A program made the translations under genes and the position numbers. The notes beneath the pieces were generated by a model. That model saw only the letters and a list, made by a program, of their open reading frames with translations, did not search any database and had not been told where the DNA came from. A DNA stretch of 56,718 bases from Porodaedalea pini (taxonomy: Eukaryota; Basidiomycota; Agaricomycetes; Hymenochaetales; Hymenochaetaceae): positions 1 to 56,718 of the forward strand of contig NBAY01000140.1 in NCBI GenBank assembly GCA_002794775.1, in the 5' to 3' direction. Shown here piece after piece: positions 11,713 through 22,669 of the stretch (within the stretch, counting starts at the first letter, position 1; each line of letters begins with the position of its first letter).

Positions 11713-14700
11713 CTAATTTGCGCCAGTCCAAGGCCGACTCTCTTCACCCCCTAGGATGAACACCACGTCGTCCTCCTCAGCTTCTTCAACCTCCTTCTCC
11801 CCTACCTCACCGGAAGCAGGATGTACAGCACCAATTTCTTCGCCTTCTACGGTGCTGACGGCCGCACCAGGTAGGACGAAGTTCATCCATTGCTGATTGC
11901 TCAACCGTACGTGCTCGTCGCGTACTTCCACAAGGGATGAGACACCAAGAACTTCCTTGACCAGCTGTGGCTCCTGCGTCAGCTGCCTGATACGATTGAA
12001 AGACGCGATAAGATGAATCGGTATCCACCCCCTTGAATCCATCTTACATTCAGAAGAGCAAGTCAGTCACGGAAATACAGCATGATACGATCTACCCACC
12101 TGCTTCCTCAGGTAGAGATCCGAAGCGAGGTTCTGAAGACTGAAGTAGTACTCGAGTTGGCCAAGGAGATAAAGCCTGGTCGGGTCCAATGGGAAAGACA
12201 GAGCAGTCACAGGCATCGGTACCGGCGGTGGCTGCGCTTGCTGAAGAGGCTGAGACTGCGCTTGCGGTTGGGACTGAGGTTGAGACTGAGACTGAGGCGG
12301 TGGGTAACCTGGGTTATACTGCCCGTATGGCGAGGCTATATACTGAGACGTAGTCGGCGATGCAAAATAGCCATTGGGATTGGGCACTTCGGGCGACATC
12401 TGCTGATGTTGCTGCTGCTGCATACTTGGTTGGTGCTGGAATGGCCCAGTAGTAGTAACGCTAAGCGATGGCTGATGTCGCTGGAAATTCCCATGACCTC
12501 CTCTTCCACCAAACCCGCCCCTCGAAAATCCCCTTCCGAATCCGTTCTGCCCTCGTCCACGCCGTCCTCCAAAACCGCCTCTGCCGCCCTCAAAATAACC
12601 AGATCCATACCCACCAGCGGTCGAGCTCCGTCGCATTCTTCCAGGCACGAACCCGCCGCTGCTGGGGGCCCCGAAATCGCGCGGCTCACGGAAGTTGTCA
12701 CGCGGGTCTCGATAGACCTCGCGCTCATATCGCTCCTCACGCAGGCGCTCAGGCATGTATCCGCTCCCACTCGTTGGACCAAAACCGTAGCCGAAGTCGC
12801 GCACCTCCCACTCGTCTCCACTGGGCACGCCCGACGTAGGCACTGGAATAGGACCGCCAGATGCAGGCCCGGGCCCGGGCGACGATAGTGCAAGCGGCGA
12901 TACAAATCCAGGGTTGAGTGGAAGGGGTGCGAGTGAAGGGATATGCGACGGGAGAGGCTGCACGGCGCTCTGCGGACTCTGCGACGACATTGGAAGCGAT
13001 GGCACATGCAAATGCATTTGCTGGGCTATATTGTACCCGCCGACTTGAAACGTCGGGGGCGCGTTCGGAGGAGGGTAGTGCAGCATGTGATGTGGCTGCG
13101 GTTGCAGGATCTGAGGGTCTGGCTGTTGCTCAATAGCCCGATTTTGATCGTATGAGTCATGTACACGCTCGCCTCTCTCGCTCGACAACTCTTCGGCGTC
13201 CGGGCGTGCGCTCGTCCCAAACTCCCATTTCGAGCCTTTATCTGTGAGATCGATGATTTTGATGGCGTCTGCCACCTCGTCTACTCCGTCCTTCGCTGAC
13301 GCTGATCGTTTCACGCGAATCGTCGCGGAGCCCTCGAATCCAACTGCAAATGCAGTTGGCGTCTTTTTATTCTCCTGCTCATTATCACCAGCAGAAGATA
13401 CCAATGGTGCTGGCGATGGACTCTTCAAACCACCCGGCTGACCTACACTCCCAAAAACCATCTCCCCTGCCGTTTCTACAACCTCGCTTATGCTCTGCCG
13501 TGGGGCAGATGCATCCAGAAGTGGACTCACATGCACTGGTGCTATTGCCCGATACCCAGAAAGCGGCACGCTTTCCTCGGGCGGTGGCGGTCGCGTCATC
13601 GTTGACGCAGGTGGCAAGACAGGCGACAAATGCGCGGCACCAGTCTCCCCCCGTTGCGCTCCTTCCTGCTGCAATTGCGTCTCTTGCCGTTGATCAGGCA
13701 TGTGTGCCGAATAGTACGAGAATGGTACGGGTTGATACATGTAAGGGAAGGGCGGCTGACCAGGAGGAAGATGCTGCGGGAGACCATAAGATGGGTATCC
13801 AATGAAGCCTTGTTGCTGCATCGACGTCCCACCATTCCCGGGACTCGGCACTGGAGGTGGAGCGGCGTATCCGCTACCGGGAGGAATTGGGCCATATCCA
13901 TAACCCTGTGTTCCCGAATTCGGTGGCGGATAGTAGACGGGCGAATGGGAGTACGGTGTATGGGACTGCGAGTGAGGGCCGGAGAGAGGCGGAGGAGGGC
14001 TACGAAAGTGAGGCTGCTGTCGTGGTAAATATGCTGTACGGGCGGTAGACTTTGGTTTTCTGAGGGTTGGGACACGAGCGCATGTTCCTCGGGAACAGGA
14101 ATACCGTTCGGCAGCTTCTTCGAAGCCGTACTCGGACCTGCATTTACATTTGCAGCCGTGCTGGCCACAAAGGGCTGCTCTTCAGGCAGCCGTCGTCCAC
14201 GTGTGGGGAAGCGTGGACTCGAGTGTACAGAGGTCGTCCGCGAGTGTGTCGTCGACTCCGTGCGCGAGTGTGTCGTCGACTCCGTGCGCGAGTGTGTCGT
14301 CGACTCCGTGCGCGACTGTGCCGCAGATGCTTCGCCGGGCCTCGGTCCGCCGCCAGCACCATTGCTCAAGTTTACTGCATAGTTTTGACTTTGATTCTGG
14401 CTTCGGTTTTGGCTCTGACCGTGGCTCTGGGATGGCCGAGCTTGCGACTGCTGCCGTGAGCGCGATTTTGTTTGGTTAGTGCGACGATGCTGCGACTGGG
14501 CGCGAGAATTTGCTGCCGATTGCGCAGTAAGGGCATCGTGGGTTGCTTGCAGCTCGGCTGGCGGGATCTGGACCCACTTCGGCTTTTCACCTGATAGCAA
14601 GACGCATGAGCGCTCATTGTTTTATGCAGTAATAGAAAAATGAAATAGGAAACCGGAAGAATAGATTACGGCCATGCACAGCCGGTTGGTAATATGAGCG

Positions 14701-15472
14701 AGGAACAGCTTGGACTTTCAGATAGGGTAGTTGTGGAACAGAGCCATGAATAACATAAGAAGAAGAACGTGCCCTACTCACCTTTCTTCAATGGACCATC
14801 CTTTTTGTCCATATCAACTACGGAGCTAGACACGGATGTCGACGCGGACGGACCAACCTTCCCCATCTCTGGCCAGTTCTCAGCGTCATCCAGGCTTGGC
14901 GGAGTACGAGACGTTGCCGACACGTTCGCACGCCTGTGCCCATGACCGTGAGGCGGAATGCGGACCACAAAAGGATCAATTTCTACGCTCGTCGAATCAT
15001 CTTGCTGCAATGAAGTATTTATCCCATTAATCGGTATGCGATTTGTTGCAGCCGATGTTTGTTGTGAAGGGTTTTCCGCCGGTACGGGAACGCTTGCGTG
15101 TCCAGGGTGCTGCACGGCCCCGCGCGCCATCTGCTCTCTACGTGCAGTCCACACGTTTGGCAGAGACGGTTTCGAGGGGCTTTTCGGCATCGGGGGAAAA
15201 GTCTGTTGCTCTTCGACGCTGGTTTGAGAGGAGGAGAGAGGCGGAGAGCCGGGAAGGGTGAGCGCAGCCGATGAGTTTGGTGTCAGGTTTCTGCTTGATG
15301 AAGCCGGCGATGTTGACTCGTCCCCAGAGCGTGTCTTTCCATTCAGCCCAGTCGCACGCGCACGTGGAAGGGCCTGCGATGTCGCCGACGCGCCCGCCCG
15401 ACGTGCACGCTCTGCGTAAGACAGACCGGGTGGCTTCGCAGCTGACATGTTCAATGACGATGATGCGGCCAT
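11713..15472 (-). CDS. La-motif RNA-binding protein (LARP1/Sro9-like)
   Basis: A cytoplasmic RNA-binding protein expected to act on mRNA stability and translation. I choose the ATG at 15472 (MAASSSLNMSAAKPPG); a second in-frame ATG at 15448 is possible. Exons: 15472-14782, 14590-14076, 14016-12100 and 12042-11713. The long N-terminal part is disordered and rich in S, P and Q, with FPPMPKSPSKPSLPNVW and a TESTTHSR tandem repeat. A proline-rich stretch and an RGG-type region (GGRGGFGGRRGRGQNGF) follow. The La motif near the C-terminus reads LLGQLEYYFSLQNLASDLYL then RKQMDSRGWIPIHLIASFNR, with the conserved aromatic and basic residues, and is split by an intron after RKQ. The gene ends in an acidic tail at 11713-11715. 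Whether the change of frame near 14,050 is a 59-base intron or a frameshift is discussed in the findings. Confidence 0.85.
14237..14318 (-). repeat. 24-base tandem repeat encoding TESTTHSR units
   Basis: About three and a half copies of a 24-base unit, nearly identical at the DNA level, encode the repeated peptide TESTTHSR inside the disordered part of the La-motif protein. Whole-codon unit length keeps the frame, so copy number can vary without breaking the gene. Confidence 0.85.
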
Positions 15473-16177
15473 TTGGAGCCTTGCTCGTCGTCGAACGCAG
15501 ACTGATGTGAGAGAAAGGCCCCCGAGGTTGTTCCAAGCGATGGGTAATGAGCTGGCAGGGGTGACGACGACAGCGACGACGGTGAGCACGTCCAGAACGT
15601 GGAGGTGCGAGTTACTTGTAAGCTATCACTGCCATCGACCCAGCTGGACCCAGCTACCACTCCTTCCTAATCTAGTATAAAACGATTTTCGAAGAGCCGA
15701 AACTAGACTCAAAACCAGACTTTCCTTCCGAATTTGGGTTGAGCACAAGAAAGAGAAATTCACCTGGCAAACAACAAACTCTTGCTATTGCATTCTCCCT
15801 CAGATATTCTTTGCAGCTGCAGTAAAGTTCAAGAGAAATAATATCCATGCTGAGCTACTACAAGTGAATAGGGGAATGCCTCCAATTGCTTCGACTGAAC
15901 TGGCCGGATTGCCAGTTCCGCATAAAACCCGTTTTATGTGCTGTGCTGGCTTCATTCATACACAGACTCTTCTTCAGCAACACTCTTCTGCCTATGCCAG
16001 TGTTCTAGAGCGATTCTGATAGGAGAGACCTGCGTGGCCTCTTAGCTCGGAACTTTAGATCATGAAGTACTTAGATGCTATTCCCATTTTTAGCGCACAG
16101 ATATTGCGTAGAGATTATCGCCATCTGCGCCCGCGCCCTTTGTCTCCAACGACGATAAGTATCTAAAGACAAGCAGG
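15473..16177. other. Divergent upstream region of the La-motif gene and the next gene
   Basis: These 705 bases lie between two divergent start codons. The part nearest the La-motif gene is open for a short distance in frame with it and could hold an alternative 5' exon. The rest is plain non-coding sequence. Confidence 0.4.
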
Positions 16178-17907
16178 ATGACGGAGGCATCTCCTCTTGG
16201 TCCTATTGACCCATCCTCGATTACGGACACAGATCAGGAAAATGCTGAAACAGAGAAGAAAGCGCCATGGATCGTTAGAAAACTCGTTGGAGTAAGTATT
16301 TTCGTCATTAGCTTTTCTAAGGATATATATGCTGAAATAATGAAGTCTATGACAGGAAGGATCGTAATGTCTTCTTATGAAAGCCTGAGGACGGCAGGAA
16401 CGTCGGTTGTCTGCATTTCCCCAGTATGTTGATGCAGCATCAAGTCCTCCGATCTTTCATCTTAAGCTTGACTTCTTCTAGTGGGGAGACTCGAGCCCTG
16501 TATTTCTGCCCTGCGTTCGGTTCCGAGATTTAGTAGTTCATGCAGTGATAGCGGGAACCGTAAGCATCTAAGTTATCTCCGTGGTCTCGTGCAATCATTA
16601 AACCTACTCTTCAGGGCGGCGTCGCCGCTGTCGCCGCACCCGTAATGGGCCCCGTATCTGACGTCGTGGTCGAGGCCATTGGCGACAGCCTCCTCATCGA
16701 AATCGGGCTCAACGTCGGATTCGATGCATCTGTGAAAGTGGCGAACGACCTGCTCATCGAGCATACAATCAAGCACATAATCCCCGCACCCTCCGCACGC
16801 CTCCAGACAACCGGCGTGAAGCAGCTACTCGTTACGCTCAAGTATAAACATACCCTCGAGGATGCTCAGCTGGGCTTCTTTCGTAGCTCTGTGCATGCCG
16901 GTGATGCAGGCGCAGGACTGTTCGCGGATGTGAAGGACTACCTTGCGACGGAGAAGGGCTGGTTCAACCCTTACTTGTTTGCTAGTGGGAGAAGGCCGAT
17001 CATACCGCGCTCTATGAAACCCGACGTGATATTCTGTCATGGTCCATTCCTGGGAGGTCGGCGACCCGAGCTCTTTTTCTGGTTTTAAACAATTGAACTG
17101 ACTCACTGCGTTGTAGGTGATTACAAAATCGGAACTACGCTACTTCATGAAAGCGCATCTGCAATATTCCTCTGCGAGGCGCCTCCACCAGAAGTAGATC
17201 CATCTGTACAGACCATACCTACCGGCTCCGCACCAAGCGAATCCTCCTTGCAGAGCCGTCTGCACCTCCCCTCACTCTCCAAGTACCTCCCACAAACGCG
17301 CTCGCGCTCGCCATCTCCCGAACCATCGTTGGCAGCAGTCCCGGTACCTCCGCTTCCACGTCGTCTAGTCGTACTCGTAGTTGCGCTCGCACCGCACCGC
17401 GCGGGCATGTGGTCGACCTCCGCGCGTCCGGGCGAGAGCGCCTTGCGCTACACGCTGCTCAACGGGTGTCCCGCAATTGTCCTTCCCGCTCGCCCGGGCG
17501 CTCCGCTCATCGCATGGGACACGCTCACTCTTGCACAGCTGCATGCACTGAGCGACGAGCTGCCTCCGCCAGTGTCGGATTCTAAATCTGATACTGCGGT
17601 CACGAAAAGTACGAACAGTGAGGGAGGCGCAAAATTCCGCGGCGCGCTCGACGTGCTGAATGAGTATGTTGGTCTTTGTATCGAGTGGGAACGCGTGCGG
17701 CTCGAGACTGGGAAAGATGTTGAAGGAGAGGAGGCAGGAGGCAATGCCGGGGAAAGCGTGCTTGCGAGCGAAAAAGAGAGGAAAAACGCGGTTCGCAACG
17801 CGTTGGCGATCCTTTTGATTGCTGCAGTATGCAGCAAGGACAGTAAGCAAGTGAAGAAAGAGGTCGATGTGGATAGGGCAGGACTAGTGATCTTCAGAAT
17901 TCCGTAA
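16178..17907 (+). CDS. Unrecognised protein, four exons
   Basis: I do not recognise this family. Exons 16178-16423, 16482-16559, 16615-17056 and 17117-17907 join in frame, giving about 518 residues. The N-terminus is acidic (DTDQENAETEKKAPW). Next come moderately hydrophobic stretches (VVHAVIAGTGGVAAVAAPV) and a region with GWFNPYLFASGRRPIIP. The second half has a disordered S/P-rich link (TRSRSPSPEPS), then VVLVVALAPHRAGMWSTSAR, ALRYTLLNGCPAIVLPARP and a charged segment before a last hydrophobic ALAILLIAAVCSKD. The GC-rich sense codons and long open last exon support a real gene. No catalytic motif is visible. It is divergent from the La-motif gene and convergent, 209 bases apart, with the Pmp3 gene. 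Confidence 0.65.
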
Positions 17908-18116
17908 CTTGTATACTGCTCTTGACTGAATCGTCATGTCGTACAGCTGCCGCGCTCGCCAAACACACATCCAAGAAATTGTGTATTGGAGCAAAGCTCT
18001 AAATATACATTAAGCTGCAAACGTGAATCCAGAAAATTGGAACAAAAGAAAAGAACATAGTGAAGTGAATGTGGTTCGTATATGTCTCCTTAAGTCCTTT
18101 CCGTGTCTGTCCTTCC

Positions 18117-18664
18117 TTAGTTGATCGTGCCGTAGTTGGCTTGAGGCGCTTGACCGCCGGTTTGAGCAGCGTACATCGGCTCAAATCCACCATTCCCAAT
18201 ATCTGTAATGCGAAGCGCAGATGAGAAAACGTCTCGTAGAAAATCTCGAATTGAAGTACGCACAGCGGTAACCTCCGACGCCATACATCTCTTCCGCCTT
18301 CATCTTCTTGTAAATAAGCCAGAAGGCGTGCTGATGGACGAGAAATATAAGCAACGAGAACAGGTGATATTGGTGTTGCATTGAGACTCACAATATGACC
18401 CGGAATGTATCCGAGACTTTACAAGAAGTCAGACGCATGTTAATGAATTTCTTGAGAGGCAAGAGCTAGACGAACATAGTTAAAAGGATATTGATGAGCA
18501 GATCGCAGCTGCACCCGGCAATGAATGCCGCTGCTGCGGGTGGGAACAAAATAGCCACCTGTTGGACGCAACCTTCAGCCTGAGCGTGCCCCACTCGAGA
18601 ACACCGACAGTCAAAAGAATAGACATACGAGGATGAGGAGAACATCAGTACCCTTGACTGGCAT
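18117..18664 (-). CDS. PMP3: Pmp3/UPF0057 plasma-membrane proteolipid
   Basis: A small hydrophobic membrane protein of the Pmp3 family, linked in yeast to plasma-membrane potential and salt tolerance. Five exons (18664-18629, 18558-18476, 18416-18392, 18330-18264, 18202-18117) join without a break to 98 residues. The third exon is only 25 bases. The core matches the family: KGTDVLLILVAILFPPAAAA, GCSCDLLINILLTILGYIPG, then HAFWLIYK, giving two membrane spans. Unlike the roughly 55-residue yeast form, it continues with KMKAEEMYGVGGYRYIGNGG and a Q/A/G-rich tail, probably cytosolic. All joins are phase-consistent and the protein is intact. Confidence 0.92.
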
Positions 18665-20366
18665 TGTGATGAACGTTTCTTGATGGGTCGTTGGGTAGAT
18701 GGTGGTGGTATGTGGTCAAGAGGAATAAGGTGGGTGCAGTCTGAGTTGAAGCGAGCCGAGGCTACCCACTGCGCGATCAACAAATGACGTTTGCAGGCCC
18801 CGCTAATATAAGCGTGGAATGCTTTTGGTACATCACATGACATTGATCACGTGTAGAGGACGCGTTCGTCGCGTCATGCGAGTAACGGCGGAGCTGGAAA
18901 GACCACAAATAAATAATTATCGGAGTCAGACTTTGCGCGTTTTTGAAGTTCACGTTAGCATAATACATTATCAGAGTTGACCTCCGCCAGCTGGAGAGCG
19001 GACCTCAAGATCATACTTTCGGCTGTGGCTTCTGCGCGTACTGAAGTCTAATCGGGAGATAAAGTTGAATCTCAGACCCATAGAAACGAATATAAGAGAT
19101 CCACAACGAAATCTAATTGTTTTTGTTCTACATCATGTTATACAGATCCTATATCCCATTATTTTGATAGCGAGATCCTGTTCAACTAGCTAAATAAATG
19201 AAGAGAGGTTTGTAATTGCCCAATTAACCGTCAAGCAAGAGAGACGGAACATTAATGCTAACGGACTTCTGTGCGAGAAGACCGGCGTAATTAATGTGTT
19301 TACATCAATTAAGTCGAAGAAACGTCTACCAGATTGAGCCACCATGTACGAATAGGGACATCATAAGGAAGCCCATACATCCCAAGTGATTGATCTCAGA
19401 GGAAACCCGCGAGTGGTTGTCGCAAAAGCTAGCACTGAGATTATGTACTTCTGGAAATGTATTAGTATACACAAATACTGGAGCAGAGCCATGACCATAT
19501 TATGAGCATATCCCTTTCTTGACACATGAGAACCGAGGACTTTCTGATTAAAGACAGACTACGGCCGCTCACTCGTGTTCGAAAGTCTCCTCGCTTCAAG
19601 GGGATCCAGAACAAGGAAGGACACTAAAGAAGAGTGAGAAGCCTGGAAGGTTTCACTGCCAGCTCGATTGTGTCCAAGGCACGACCGAGAAGGTTCTGTT
19701 CATCACGTTTTCGCAAGAGATCATGAACTTTCGCATTTTGAGGCTATCACTCAATCTGGTGACCTTGCATTTAGAGAATGAGGTGCGTTTCCGAAATTAG
19801 TCGGGTCTAATGCGGGTAATACATATTTCGAGATCCTTTCTCTATAGAGTCTACCTTACATCCAGAGAACCCGATAGGCCGAGGACTTTTTGTCGGGTTT
19901 TCTTTGATGCCACGGCTTTTAGTATCCTGAAGTGAATGTGAAGTTCAGAGGCCCGATACAACTCTACATCATCCCAGATAGTCTACGACGAGTTTTTTGC
20001 AGTTTCATTGTCAGCCTTCGGCGAAGGTACATTGATAGTGCTCCGAGTCTTTCTTGCCGCCTTGTAACAGCAGATCGTGTCGTCTCACGGTCAAGTGTAA
20101 GCTTTTATTATTTTATTCCAGACCCTTGTTCGATTGTCTAAACTCTATTCTTACGATTTCATCAAACCTACCGGCGGACAATTCTTGCTCTATAATATAA
20201 CCTATGTGTAATAGAAAGAGCAAGCGTCAATGCGAGCAAGGGCACAACTTTGTTGTCAATTCACCTTCTCTAGTGCTTAGACAGATAACGTGGATCGAAC
20301 CATCCGCGCGATGAACCCTCTACGAAAGCACTATGATGATAAAGGGCTCAGCAGAGTACAATTGGT
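18665..20366. other. Long stretch without a recognisable gene
   Basis: About 1.7 kb, relatively AT-rich, lies between the Pmp3 start and the end of the Zn2Cys6 gene. Frames here are short, scattered over all six phases and lack family resemblance. A TATATT-type sequence near 18,795 could belong to the Pmp3 promoter. No transposon ends or RNA gene were found. Confidence 0.5.
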
Positions 20367-21259
20367 TTAAAGTGAAAAGTTTAAAACACACTCATGGGAT
20401 GAGCCCGACGCGAGTCCTTGCGGAGTCTCGAAAGGCACAAACTCGCGATGATAAGTCGGGTCCGCACTATAGACCGTATGATAGGAGTAGTATGCGCCCA
20501 TCTCGAAAGCTTGTTGCGGGACAGAGCGTTGAGGAGAAGAGGCGACCGTCATCTAGGCGAAGCGTCAGTTGAAAGGAAGCAAAGCATCTGACGATCACAA
20601 ACATGATTATGCCCAAGAACATGTCCGTCCTCGTAGTGATATTCGCCACTAATAATCTTTAAAATATTCACGAACAAAAAATAAATAAGATGAATTGATT
20701 GTGAAGCAGAACGGACTGACCGTGGAGCCATGAGCTTGTCCAGCCGACGGAGGTGCTGAATATTGATTGGCGCCCATGGGAAAAGGCTGGTGTTTGTCCT
20801 GCCTGTAAGCTGTAGAAGATCTTATGAGTCTCCGATCTAATATTGGGTTTGAGCTGAATACATACAGACACTCGGCGCGGACGTAATCTCCCTGGACGAG
20901 AGCGGCTCTTGCGCCAGAGAGGCTACACGTTTATTCTTCTTCTTCAGTCTTGCTTCACGTTTCTTAATGTTTGCTTCTGTGGGTTCAGATCCGTTGCATG
21001 ACGCAGATTCGCGTCTGTCAATACACGTTTGGCATGGCTCGCCAACGCGTGGATTCAAGCACTAGAGTTGCAGAAAGTCAGCAAAAGGCAGCATAACATG
21101 CGCGAGAAGAAGACATACAGTTCTCTTCTTTTTACGACAGACAGGGCACGCAATCTTCCGTCGAGCATGAAGGGAGCGATCTTCAGGTTGTGGAGGCTGG
21201 CAGACAGTATTGGCGACGTGGGTATCCATCGAGAGTGCCCTCGGAAGCAGCTGGTCCAT
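20367..21259 (-). CDS. Short Zn2Cys6-type transcription regulator
   Basis: A fungal zinc-cluster DNA-binding protein. The exon ending at 21119 encodes RRKIACPVCRKKKRT and joins at 21061 to CLNPRVGEPCQTCIDRR followed by ESASC. This restores C-x2-C-x6-C-x8-C-x2-C-x8-C; the last spacing is two longer than the classical six. A basic stretch (EANIKKREARLKKKNKR) follows. The third exon carries QDKHQPFPMGANQYSAPP and the last one QQAFEMGAYYSYHTVYSA, both typical of low-complexity activation-type tails. I take the ATG at 21259 (MDQLLPR); one at 21229 (MDTHVAN) is equally possible, and the intron before the last exon is the least certain. No fungal-specific middle homology domain is present, so the protein is short. 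Targets are unknown. Confidence 0.65.
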
Positions 21260-22559
21260 TCCAAAATTTATACATATGCATGCGGCCAACAACGGCGGAC
21301 ATCTAGGTGAAGCTCTAGCGAAGTACGGCAATCCTCAAGGCTAAAGCGCGGCGAAATGCAGAAACCGCATTGGCTAAAGGGCGAAGTATGGTAATTCGAG
21401 GCTAATTTCCCCGGAGAACAAACGGGTTTGCAAATTAGAAACGAGCATTACAAGGACGGAAGTGGACTGACGGCCCGGTCGAAAACTAATCCACCAGGCC
21501 ACACCTCTTGCCAGCTGTGCTTGAGTGTGCGTCGGCAGAATTTGCAAGGTAGAGAATCGATAGAGAAGCAAAAGCAGCCAAACGCTGACCATAAGTACTT
21601 GACGAAAGGGGCAACGATCCTAAGAAGGGCTGGTCTTCTTTGTGATATGGCACCTCAAAAGCAGGGTAATATGTGGTTGATACGTCAAATCTGAACGCCA
21701 GATTAGTGTAAAAATCCAAATTAGACTTCGGGCAAAAGAGAAACGAGGCCGCTCGCCGACGTCGATTGTACCTGCAGCTCTTTGTTACATGTACACGATT
21801 GACAGGCTGAGATGGCTGTATTGAGTTCTGCAGAAGACGAACAAAATTAATAAGCGTGCACCGATCAGGGAGACGAGTAGGCATCTACCGATTTTAATCG
21901 ACATTCGCAAGCAGGGGCATCGTAGCAACTTCAATGCCATTATGCCTTCAGGGTAGAGTTGCTGAGGAAATTCGAACGGTCATCTTGCGGTCCAAGTCTC
22001 AGACTATATCCTTCTCGGTGTGCACCGATATACACTGCCTACGGCATAGTTATGTCCACAGTTCGGTTTCGCCACTTTGCTGGGCACAATGAAACCTCGA
22101 AATATGCGATTAAAGGCAGTCCACACACTTTTGAGAATCGCCTTGATTCGGGAAGGACACGCATCGAGAGAAGATACCCGAAACATACTGAGAAGCTTGA
22201 AAGATTTCGCCTTCGGTTTTATCATATGCAGTACCAAGGCAGAAGTCTTGCCATCCATCGAGTTTCGCAGCGGAACACAAGTTTCAGCAGGCTTCGACTT
22301 AATTTGGGGATTTCGCATTTTAGGAAGCGAGCAGTGCGAGTTACAGATGTCAGTCGGACTCAGCGCGGCGAGTCCATGTTCAAAGCGTTTTCTCTCTATG
22401 GAAGGAAGAGGCGATTTGTGAGACGCGCGTGAATGCGCCTTGGAGAGATAAAGTTGAAAACCGCGACTCGGAAATAATTGTCGGTAACGCGTCAAGGTAG
22501 AAATGCACGTGACGATCAGTTTATAATGCATCTGCTATCTACTTATCAACAGATATCCA
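21260..22559. other. Intergenic region between the Zn2Cys6 gene and the LINE
   Basis: About 1.3 kb. Two frames overlap on opposite strands at 21959-22432 (+) and 22004-22531 (-), neither with domain, signal peptide or repeats, so both are more likely chance openings. The segment could hold the missing 5' part of the gene interrupted by the LINE, but no exon can be assigned. Confidence 0.4.
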
Positions 22560-22669
22560 ACCGCTCGGAAGAAAAGAAAACCGACGAAAAAAAGAAGAAA
22601 CGGACGAAGCGCTCAAATGGTTGTTAACTAAGCTGGGTAATACGCGATAAACTGTGATATCATGGAATG

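Noticed and set aside
12082..12888. 268-codon plus-strand frame opposite the La-motif gene
   Set aside because: Arg/Leu-rich shadow of the repetitive Q/P/G-rich coding strand.
14017..14039. 23-base intron (GTACAG...GACAG) in the La-motif gene
   Set aside because: Too short for spliceosomal removal; the 59-base alternative or a frameshift is more credible.
14237..14318. Short regular repeats as a CRISPR-like array
   Set aside because: The 24-base units are directly adjacent without spacers and encode a peptide repeat in a eukaryotic gene.
21959..22531. Two overlapping frames of 157 and 175 codons on opposite strands
   Set aside because: No domain, no second exon and no codon pattern; at most one could be real and neither can be supported.
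22560..22620. Poly(A) tail of the LINE
   Set aside because: The sense strand shows only a short T-rich stretch here and no A run, so the 3' end is not defined by a tail.
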